This document shows, piece by piece, positions 46,873-56,263 of a DNA stretch of 64,000 nucleotides (position 1 is its first letter; every line of letters starts with the position of its first letter). The notes beneath the pieces are model-generated. The model saw only the letters and a list, made by a program, of their open reading frames with translations. It did not search any database and was not told where the DNA came from. A program made the translations under genes and the position numbers. Origin of the DNA: Verticillium longisporum (lineage: Eukaryota; Ascomycota; Sordariomycetes; Glomerellales; Plectosphaerellaceae); contig JAETXT010000006.1 of assembly GCA_019188255.1 (NCBI GenBank), forward strand, positions 1,860,001-1,924,000. Reading direction: 5' to 3'.

Positions 46873-48130
46873 ATGGAGCCCCCAAAAGACGAATATGACA
46901 TCTTGCGCCAGGGATGCTTTGTCGATTCTCAGATTCTTCATCAGAGTCGCGACAGCCCATCAAATCACCAAGACCAACAAGGCATTTTTGACGACTGCTC
47001 CACCACCAGCTCAGCAGCTGATACGACATGCGCTATAGATGATCCTCGGTATCTTTCGGAGACTCAGGCTGCATGTGATGCCTTCCATGCCGCTGAGACG
47101 ATGATGCTGCTAGCTGGTACTCCAGCAGAGGACAGACAGCGAGCTGAAGTATGCCCAGCACACCGTTCCAATGCCGGATGTCTTCAGCATACAACCAGAA
47201 AAACGAAAACTGACGCAGCGTCTTTGCAAAGCAATTCTGCCAAGAGTCAGCCTCAGTCTAGATACGATTGGCGTTACCAGGACCCTGTGAGCGATACCAT
47301 CGAATCTCATCATGTCGTGCCTCACTATCGAACCAGAATTTCCGTACCAAGAATTGGGAAGGATGCAGTGCTCACCAAACGACGATACTATCCATACAGC
47401 CAAATGCTTGTGGAGGACCGCGAGCGATGCCTTCATGCGTGTTGGCGTTTCAACAAACAATCTGGGGAGGGGAACGTTCCGTTCAAACTGTTCAACCTAT
47501 CCTCAGAGCTGTTTCGCATTATTGTGCAGCCCCCAACGAGCGAGAAATTCCTTTCTCGACGGGAAGATAGGAAATAACGTCATTGTAGCACCTCCTTTCG
47601 TGTGCGAGTACGGATACAATATTTGCATCGGAGACAATGTGCACATCGGCCCAAACTGCACCATCAACGATGCGAGCCCCGTCATCATTGGCAACGGTTG
47701 TGTTCTCGGGCCGGGCGTCCTTATACTGACGGAGCTACCAACTGACTCCAGGAGTCGAGCAGTAAACCATAGCCTTCGAGTGGTCCAGGGCGTCACCATC
47801 GAGAAAGGATGCTGGATAGGAGGAGGGGTCGTTATTTGCGCTGGCGTGTGTATAGGAAAGGGCAGCACGATCCTGCCAGGTACTGTTATAACGAAAGTGG
47901 GTGGGAGCAATTCCTTCTGAAATAACATTTTGCTAATCATTGATTTACAGGAGGTTGATCCGGGCGTCACAGTCACCGGGATTCCTGCCAGATCTTTTAC
48001 GAGTTGTATAATGCACCTGAAGTTGGGTTTTGTTTGGTTTCTGGGGGCTACGGGCTCCGGACGCCAGGCCTTGGTAAGTACAGCATCAAGAGCAACTGTC
48101 GGTCGGTGGATATCTGATCCAATACCATGA
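46873..48130 (+). CDS. Maltose/galactoside O-acetyltransferase-like protein (Mac domain plus left-handed beta-helix), two apparent frameshifts
   Basis: Acetyl-CoA-dependent sugar O-acetyltransferase by fold. ATG 46873 (MEPPKDEYDIL) opens a hydrophilic N-terminal region of about 170 residues without a known domain. A Mac-type segment (MLVEDRERCLHACWRFNKQS) follows. Then come the hexapeptide repeats: VAPPFVCEYGYNICIGDNVH, IGPNCTINDASPVIIGNGC and CWIGGGVVICAGVCIGKGST. The catalytic His of the family is expected in the DNVHIGPN turn. An intron at 47897-47950 (54 bp) leads to EVDPGVTVTGIPARSF and a stop at 48130. The frame moves twice between 47530 and 47563. One added base in the C5 run 47530-47534 and one in GGG 47561-47563 give a smooth join. 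It could instead be a decaying gene. Confidence 0.6.
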
Positions 48131-48726
48131 ACAGCTACACGGGTCAAATTGGTATATTCCAGTATTCAATGAGCCGAGCATGAAACCTCCGAAGTGGTAC
48201 CCCATCCTGTCAGGTTGATCAAAGGCTTCTTTTGCCCTTGTGCCGCTTGTGGGGGTTCGCAGCGTTGCCTTGATCTCTTCATGTTTTCAGGCCTTGATAG
48301 ATGAGCTTCCTCTCGACGTCTTTTCTTTCAGTCATTGAAGACTTATCAAGTAAATATAACAGCTGACTTTGTAGTCATTGTGTTTTAAAATAGCATGGAG
48401 TAGGTAGAACTATCTTGAGGAAAGTTTCACGGGTATCAGAATGGAGAAGGCCTTAGCGACTCATATTGTGTTGTATGATGGCCCTTTATAGGTAATCTTG
48501 CGATATACAGCTTTGACGAAAGTGACTTAATTAGTATTTTGACACAATTTATTCACCAGTCTCCCTCGCTGCAACGAAATGGGAAGGTTGCGGAAGTGTT
48601 ATGATCGTGTATCGTTAAACCATACCAAACTGTTATGGTCGTAGTTACGCCCAATACTGAACGATTTGTTGATCCCTTCTTTTGAAGCTTTCACTTTCCA
48701 CCACGTAATGGCCGGAATCCGCGGAA
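48131..48726. other. Convergent spacer
   Basis: About 600 bases between the acetyltransferase gene (plus) and a minus-strand ORF. AT-rich at 48340-48560. No gene seen. Confidence 0.55.
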
Positions 48727-49176
48727 TCACTCGGATACCGCAGTCAATACGGAATTCATGGCCTCCGGAGACCTATTCGCCGATTGTGCGTGGAGCAGCC
48801 TGAAGGTCCGAGCATCTCGTATCATACTAGCAGCAATACCAGCCTGATTCTGACAGCTTTCTCTAATGCGTTTGACTAGGTCTTGCAGGTACGCTGAGCC
48901 GCTGGTTCCAATCGCTTCGAGACTGGTCGCTGCTTCTTGATCACGATGACATTGTCGGTATATCTCAGCAGCGCGTAAGAACATGTTGTGAAGAAGGCTT
49001 CTTGCTTGACGGTCCTGCAATGCCAACGTTCCTGAAGCATCGTCAACCACGTCTCCGCAATTTCCCATCGCTACTTGAGTATAGTATTCTCCAAGAAACT
49101 CTGCGAAGAAAAGCCCCGACCAACTGGGATCTTGTTCAGCAAGTGTAATTGCCTCCTTCACGAAGGCTTGATCCAC
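48727..49176 (-). CDS. Hypothetical protein, 5' end unresolved
   Basis: 149 codons open (MDQAFVKEAITLAEQDPSWS), predicted largely helical with Ala, Gln and Leu heptads (RQARSLLHNMFLRAAEIYRQ). I do not recognise a family. The same frame stays sensible upstream of the ATG (FIRPTIQLAAGKLVDQ), so the true protein probably begins further right, perhaps in an upstream exon ending near 49225, where an ATG lies in another phase (about 49241). It resembles a helical-repeat fragment, but this is not evidence of function. Accessory-island location. Confidence 0.4.
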   Translation of the reverse strand: MDQAFVKEAITLAEQDPSWSGLFFAEFLGEYYTQVAMGNCGDVVDDASGTLALQDRQARSLLHNMFLRAAEIYRQCHRDQEAATSLEAIGTSGSAYLQDLVKRIRESCQNQAGIAASMIRDARTFRLLHAQSANRSPEAMNSVLTAVSE

Positions 49177-52087
49177 GAGCTTGCCGGCAGCAAGCTGAAT
49201 GGTAGGACGAATGAACTCTCGGTGTCAGTGGCGGATGCCATGACGTGTGGTTCAGACGTAAGTTTCTCCTGAGACAAATAATGCTGAGACTTTCTACGCA
49301 TATACACATAAGTTATGGGTAGGTAGGTGGATAGGTTCTGATCCTGAATTAAAAGACTTAGACACGCCCTCTTATCTACACTTTGAACCTTGAAACCTGT
49401 AATGCGGACTTTTCGTGATTGACTGGATACCTATACATGTGACTTGATCAACTTTGCAGTTCAAGGTGAGGTAAGGCCCGAATCATGCACCATAGAAAAG
49501 ACAATTGTAGGGCCTTCTTGAACCCAATTAGGCGCACGATACCCGCACTCCCATCGCTCCGAGATAAGCACCTATTGAACCGAAACATTGAACCGAAACG
49601 TCCTTCTTTCTTGCCTTTGAACTAAAATGCAAAGAATTCCGTCGGACGTGCGCTGGATCCTCGGCCGCATACCATGAAGTTGGAATATCTGCGACCCTCT
49701 TGTCAGGTGGTGTTAGAGGGCTCTTTGAGGGCTTTGAAACCACAGAAGCGCGTACTGTATATAGGGGCTGTTGAGGGCTTTAATTTAGATCATTTGACTC
49801 CTACCTACAGTGACAGTAGACTGCGGTGCGGATGTCGCCCACATGCGCCATGCTCACAGTCACTGTGCTCTCACTGCTGATGCTCGATCTTCCCACGTGG
49901 GGCACAGGTAGTTGCATCTGCACTGCCGATTTACCGCTGAGCCAGGACCAGCATCACGCGAAACAACAGCGCCGTCAGAGTTGATTCAGAGTATAGAACG
50001 GTCGTCATCTTCCACCAACATTCTGACTGAATCCTCATTACTTTTCACGCCCTCGGGATACTTTGATCTCAAAATTGTCTCCTCGGTATGTAGCTCTCGC
50101 ACAGTCAATCATCAAAATGTTACCGCTTCCCCAACTTCCCCCGCTTCATGCACAGCTTCATCCTCGGCCATCGACGCCATTCGTCCAGCCCACACTGTTC
50201 TAAGAATAAGTTATCCTTTCCAATCTCTTTTGTCATGGAAAACATCGAATACTTTTGCTCTCATGAAGGGTTGATGGCCACCACTATCGCAGCTCCTATT
50301 TCAGGTCTTAGTATTCCGACCTCCCTTAACTGGTCTGCGGGTGCTACTAGTAGATATGGAGACCAGACTTTGTTACAGGATGTGGCGTACACACGGCGGA
50401 TATGTCGAGGCGCTGTACCCCTTGTGGGCAATATTCAAATGGGGCAGTATCGTATGATGGCTGCCGGGTGTTTATGATGTCGTTCGGCAACCATGGCCTA
50501 GCTGAGGGACGGTTTGAGAATGCGGGGACAGTGAGCTGTGCAGAGACAACTCTACATGATGGCCGGCCAGTCCTCGCAAGTGACACCTGTATGTGTTAGG
50601 CTAACGATAACATCCAGACGTCGAGGGCCGCCAGACGAGGGCAGTGTGGCTGGCGTCCGCCAAGCAGTACCTTGGAAGCCGGTTGCCTGTAGCCAGCTCA
50701 CCATGCAATAGCATCCGGCTAATACGCCTCGCCACATCGAGGATAGGGACACTACGCGTACGTGGCCCTAGTAAGAGCGCTCGGCTGGGGATATGGCCTC
50801 TTGCGTGGCGACGGTACCACTGCACCCTTGGCTGCGCCTTGGTGGCGGACTAGGGAAGTCAGCTGCAGGCATGCAGGCCTCGGTGTAGTTTCACTGAAGC
50901 TGAGAACTGGGATGGTCCTTGGATTTGAGAAATAAATGGATTGCGAAGTGTCCTCGAATCGTCATGTCCGCCAGATAGACGGCATATGCTGCGTCCTTGC
51001 CCGTTGCCAAGTGGAGAAGCGGGATGGGATAAAAAGTGATGACAGAGCCACCAGCACATGCTAAGTTTCCTGACGCCTGCAGGACGGGGTGATCATCCCA
51101 GGTTGGAAAATTTCCCACAGCAATAATTGCGCGGCTGAGTGGAGATTGTCGGACGCACGCCGACCTTCAGACATGCAGGCTATCTTCCACGCATGCCCAT
51201 CCATAAGTATTTGTGCCACAGGACCCATAGGGCGTGTGGTACCAAATTGTCCCGTGGATGAGCGATTAAACTAGGAAATTTCCTAGCGTTAAGTTCCCAT
51301 GCTGGCCTACCTAAAGCACCTGCGTCATTTTCGGGTGCCAACCCACCCCGCCCCTTGCCCCTCCAAAACCCCGGCTCATTGTCGACCCGCAGGGCATGTG
51401 CCGTGACCACACCCTGTCTCCATACCACTTGTAGCTCCCTCCCCCTCTTGACAATCCATCAACGTTGTTGGGCTTGAACTGTTTGCTGCCCATCGTTCAT
51501 CCGTTTATACCAGGGACATCAGGCGCGCCTCTGCCTAAACAAGTGACGAACGGTATATAGGACAAATTCTCATTTTCTGTAGAAGGGCTGCCTTAGTTGT
51601 GCTTCACAACTGCGACAGTTCTTTGGTCATTGATCATCTTCTTCAACGAGGCACTCGATCGACAGCTTCATCGTAGGCACCCCTTGCACAGCGATGACTT
51701 CGCGGGAGGACGTCAAACAGGTAATTATCCCACACCACCAGATTTGCATAACTCCTTGGATTAAATTCAGTAGGGTTTAAGGACACTCGCGTCAACCGAC
51801 GCCTCGCTGGGCGGATCAAGCAACACTCCAAAGTGGATCGAAGGTGCTGGCCAAACCGTTCAGTGGTCTAGCTGTGTTGTCACATTGAACGAAAAAAGGG
51901 CGACGAATGGGTTGGAGTTGAGGAACTTATCACCAATGGAAAGCTATTACGCCTACCTCGAGGTTGGGCGCTGTGGTGCACAGGGGATCAAGGAAAAGTA
52001 AAGGAGATATGAGAAAACTTATTGTCCTGTAATGCTTTTTACAGACAGACTGTATTGCGGATGGCATAGCGAGGAATGGCTATGTCT
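49177..52087. other. Gene-poor stretch of the accessory island
   Basis: About 2.9 kb with only short frames in several phases and no recognisable domain. Overlapping minus-strand frames at 50552-50825 look like noise or a decayed gene. I can support no feature here. Confidence 0.45.
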
Positions 52088-53219
52088 TTACTGGTATAAC
52101 ATCTTGTATATCTCGTATCCCTCTCTCAGGCCAAGCGTCAAGGTTATGAGCGCTGTTGCATCTCCTTCAGAGTCGATCGTCATGGAAACACATCGTGTAG
52201 TGCGAGTTCCTTGCCTCATTTCTCGTTTGCGGAAAGGCGCCGTTGCAATCGCTTCGGCAGTTATAGAACCGAACACCTTGGATAAGACATCGGGTCGCGC
52301 GCCTTGCAGAATGGATTGCGGATTCGGCTTGAGCTTGGCTCCTCCTTCGAACACAACCTCTTGACTGCGCCCCTCAGACTCCAGATGGACGCCGTACAAC
52401 AGGAATGCAAGGCGTCCTACCTTGTTAGGCTGGACAACCAAAGTCATGATACAAGCAACCTCCCCAAAGGACCTTGGTGGGAAGTTCATCATCACTGCAG
52501 CCGTAATCTGGTCAGCCGCCTCATCTCTCCTAATCGCGTCACCGAGGTAATCAGGGAAAAGCCTCTGAATGCCTTCGATAGAAGCCCCTGATATCGATTG
52601 TCCGGTCTCATCAGGCTGCACAGGCACGTTGTTGGATGGCGGAGACTCGGCATACCCGTTATGCCATTCATCACGGTGTTCGCTTAAAGGGACGGTTGGT
52701 CGAGACGACATAGCCTGAGAATCATCGCTACCATTACCATCGATGCCTGTTTGCGTCAGATTGCATCCAAGAAAAAAATGAAGTATGCTACTAACGACGA
52801 CGTTTAGATGCAACATGTCTCTCAGATTCGGACCTGAATTCCTGTTCCATTGAAGTAATCTCTGCTGTAGCACTGGGATGGATGGGAGATGCAGCGACCC
52901 TTTGTGCAATTGCCGCTTTATCGTCTGTCGGCAGTGCGTGGAGCCTCGAGATCAAGTCTTGTTGGGCTGAACGTCCGCTGTAATGGCCTTCTCCTGACGA
53001 AGCAAGGAAATACCCTACCCACGCAACGAAGCCACCATGGTCAAGGAACACTCGAGGGGTGCTCTCGGGCGGCGATGTTTGAGCTGTTTGGAATGCCGCC
53101 TTGATCCTGTACGGGCGCCGCTTCCGCTGTCACTCTGCTGCGAGAGGCGCCGAAAATAAATTGACAAGATTGTCTGCGACATTGTGGACGGAGGTGTTGG
53201 GGCCTGCCTGGTCAGACAT
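52088..53219 (-). pseudogene. Lineage-specific hypothetical gene with an in-frame TGA
   Basis: Two exons, 53219-52796 and 52746-52088, with a 49 bp intron (GTTAGT donor, CTGAC branch, ACAG acceptor). The reading starts MSDQAGPNTSVHNVADNLVN, meets TGA at 53132-53130 (codon 30) and then continues open in the same frame through VFLDHGGFVAWVGYFLASSG and LISRLHALPTDDKAAIAQRV. After the intron come IQRLFPDYLGDAIRRDEAAD, CIMTLVVQPNKVGRLAFLLY and a stop at 52088. No family recognised. The protein might instead begin after the stop, or an unseen intron may remove the codon. If the stop is real, this is a young pseudogene or a truncated allele. Confidence 0.45.
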
Positions 53220-55674
53220 GGTTGGTGCTTTGGGAAACACGGTTGGGAAATTTGCCAGGAAGCGGACTTGCCACTTATATGAAAATTTACTAGCGTGAGG
53301 CAAAATTCCTTGCTCTCTGAGTAAGCGCCTGACAAGGATGCAAGGGTAAGGAAAGCTAGTGTGTGGTGGGGCCCAGCAGGGCGTTTCCGAGCACCTCACT
53401 GGTACTGTCTAATTATGTAAGCCTAGAGTCGAACACGCTCTCGGCGGCGAGTAAGGACCACAATAGTGGGTTGGTCAACATCAGCACTTCCACTGCGCTA
53501 TCTCGGCGGCAACGATCATACAGGCCAGCATCTTACCAGAAAATCATGCTCTAGGGGATGTTCCTTGCCTGGGTTATGGTCTTGAACACACCCGGATGCC
53601 AGAGTCTGGGGCCAAGGCCAACTCTTTGTACCACATCCGTGTAGCACACCTGGCGGTCCTCTCCCATGCGGCCTCAAATCGCCCAGAAATTGGTATAGTT
53701 ATGACCACAAAAATATACAGCATGGGTGACCAGCTTTCCATGTGTTTGCTAGCATTGCAGTATATCATGCTCCCGCGGGATTGTTCGTCTCCCCTGCTGG
53801 TACGTGTGTCCGCACCCGCGGCAGGCTTGTTCTATTAGCCCTTCTGCCGGTAGGGTAAAAGGCTCCATGACTTCGAGACTTCCCTGCTAGTTATGCATTG
53901 GTCATGTTGTGGTGAAGCCGTAGTAGCTGGCAACACGGGACTGTGACTTTACCAAACATTATCCATCCTGTGTTCGTCTTGGGCAAGGATGAACCACTGC
54001 GGGCTGTCCGGGTCTTGTGCTAAGTAGATGCGTGTCTCAGCCCCCACATCTACAAGTGCCTTTAGCCACTGGGCTTTGACCGTGTAGAGCACTTGGTGGC
54101 CTCTTGTATGCGGCCGTGAGCCCAGGAACGCGGCAAGGATGGGCATGATATCAATGGGAAAGGGGTGGGTTTCTGTCCATGGAGGCTGGAGCTGGCCTTA
54201 TCGGCACCCTCTTGCAGCCTCCCTCCTCCCCTTTCGGCCCCTGCTGATACTGAACATGTCCTCGCAGACTGGCTCGCGCAACCATTGACCAATCGAATAT
54301 GCGATGGCACATTCTAGGTAGGGTCCGAAGGTATACAGCCAGTGTGCTGTGCGTCCCAATCCCTGCTCGACTGGCCGCCTGTTCCAGCCGTTATTTTGAC
54401 AATGCATAGCTGCCGACCTGCATATGCCATGGCCAATATGTTTTTGAGTATGATCATTGCAGGCTGCAGGACGCGCTGCTGACGTGGTTCCGGCGTCCCA
54501 GTGGGCAATAACAGGTTAGTGTCGAAGGCGCCTACGGGGTCACCATTCCGATGGTCTCCCATTGCCTTGATGGTTATAAAAACATTCTTTTCTCTCGTTC
54601 AGCCTGTATCATCTAGCCGACTACTCAGCATTTGGCAGAGCCAATCGACCTTCCCAAGATACCTCATATACTTTACATTTCCTTCCTCAAGACGAGGAAT
54701 CATCTTTTGCGTTGTACTTCTCAAGACTGACTATCTCCTTCGCTCCACTACCTCATACACTCTGTGTAAGAACTCCAGGGTTTAGCCAGACATGTCGTTA
54801 GAGTCGAAGAAGTCGGATCCTCCTGTCCCTCCCCCAGTCCTCCGGTAAGGACCCGTCAACCAAGTGCCGCCAGCCAGCCACGCTGACAAGTCGAAGGAGC
54901 AGGATCAGACGAACCCTGATGACACAGCTATTAGCGATTTGGATGACGTTTTGGAGAAGGCCGACTCGAAGGAGGAACAAAACGGAGTCAAAAACTGAAG
55001 AAGCGTGGTACCTGGAATTTAGTGCCGGGAGAGTAGACGCCCAATGCCATTCTCCCTTCTGTGTCTACATCGTGATTGAACGGACCTCTTGTCTATAAGG
55101 TTGAAGTGCTACACATATTGCATGGACAGCCCAGAGTCTCGCCGGCGTGAAGATGGGGATACAGCCAGAAGGCTCGATGACCCACCATGCAAACCAAGTA
55201 TGATATACATCATCCGGTCAGTTTACATCCATCTTGTCAACATCTCATATTGAAGTGAGTGGTGCTGCAAAAGTGGACGGCACTGCTCCTTCTGAGGCAC
55301 GATGCATCAAGTGTCATACTTGGAGTCCTTGAAGTCCATGTCTGCCTCTCAACTACGCGCACAAGGAATTCCTCAGACAGTGACTTGGATTCCCCAATCA
55401 ATTTAGATCTGGCCATCCGGAGATCATAGCCCATCTTGAACACGAGAAGAAACACTCTTTAGAGTGCAGAGCCTCAAGCTTTGCTGCCGCTGACAATAAA
55501 CCAGGAAGTCATTCACGACGACATTACGACGCATACTCTGATGGGAGACCTCGATCACTGGAGCGTGACCCCACCATCTCGTCACGCAGCCTGCGTCCAA
55601 AAAACGTCCGTGCAGCTGATAAGATAACCAGATGTTCTCCACTTTTGCCATGCTGCTGGTCTTTCTGACACAGG
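53220..55674. other. Gene-poor stretch left of the retrotransposon
   Basis: About 2.45 kb. Minus-strand frames between 53949 and 54562 (such as AIAYSIGQWLREPVCEDMF and LYTVKAQWLKALVDVGAET) look protein-like but lie in different phases and may be a decayed gene. A short plus-strand frame at 54792-54998 is listed separately. Nothing else is supportable. Confidence 0.45.
54792..54998 (+). pseudogene. Short acidic ORF interrupted by TAA
   Basis: One frame of 69 codons, MSLESKKSDPPVPPPVLR, then TAA (54846-54848), then on to PPASHADKSKEQDQTNPDD, ISDLDDVLEKADSKEEQNG and TGA. The acidic DLDDVL segment recalls the N-terminus of peroxin Pex19, but this is too little to call. CAA to TAA would be one RIP-type change. 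Splicing from GTAAGG at 54845 is also possible, but the nearest AG follows the branch-like CTGAC too closely. Confidence 0.25.
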
Positions 55675-55887
55675 TGTTGCCGATCAGGCAAGGTTCTGTT
55701 CTGTGACCCAGGAGTACTTTCATCCCAAATGTGGAGTCCTCATTTGATGCATTTGTTCTGTCGTTATCGCCCCGGTAAGACTCCTTACCGATGCTGGATC
55801 TGACCAATTACCTTCGTTTGGACTTCTGGAAGTCTCCTTTTGTACCTTAACAACAATCAATCCACTTTGTTCAATTCCGTGGTGACA
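55675..55887 (+). repeat. 5' LTR of the copia element
   Basis: 213 bp, begins TGTTGCCGATCAGG and ends GTGGTGACA. Identical to the 3' copy. Confidence 0.97.
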
Positions 55888-55900
55888 GTTATGAGCCCGG
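55888..55900 (+). other. Primer-binding site matching the anticodon arm of initiator tRNA-Met
   Basis: GTTATGAGCCCGG directly follows the 5' LTR. Its complement, CCGGGCTCATAAC, fits the anticodon stem-loop of tRNA-iMet (CAT anticodon). Drosophila copia and several fungal and protist relatives prime from such a half-tRNA fragment. Match judged from memory of tRNA-iMet. Confidence 0.7.
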
Positions 55901-56263
55901 GCGACGATACAGCTCCTTGACCTTCGATATCTACAGCAGGGCGCCTACGGCCAATACGCCTGCTGCGAAGCTGTCTACAGCTGAATCGCCGCTGCACTTC
56001 AACAGTCAATTGACGCGACGTTTCGCCATTGACGACCACTGGCCAAGGGCCGTTACCGACATCCTCCAGGAGAGCGATCATCTCTCCACGACACATCGAA
56101 GCAGGAGAAATCAGCTCCTCAAGACCAATTGAACCTCCGAGACGTGTGGCCTAGGGCTTGAGTACACGCGGGGTCAATTGATGATATTCAACATACACGC
56201 GATCAGTCGCGACCATCGAACGACCTCCCCGACGGTCTCCGACAACGCCCAGGGATCCTCAAG

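Noticed and set aside
49912..50825. Overlapping short frames on both strands
   Set aside because: No motif, no consistent frame and no splice support.
53949..54562. Several minus-strand frames with protein-like segments (AIAYSIGQWLREP, LYTVKAQWLKALVDVG)
   Set aside because: They are in different phases with no clear introns or known domain. Possibly a decayed gene, but not supportable as a feature.
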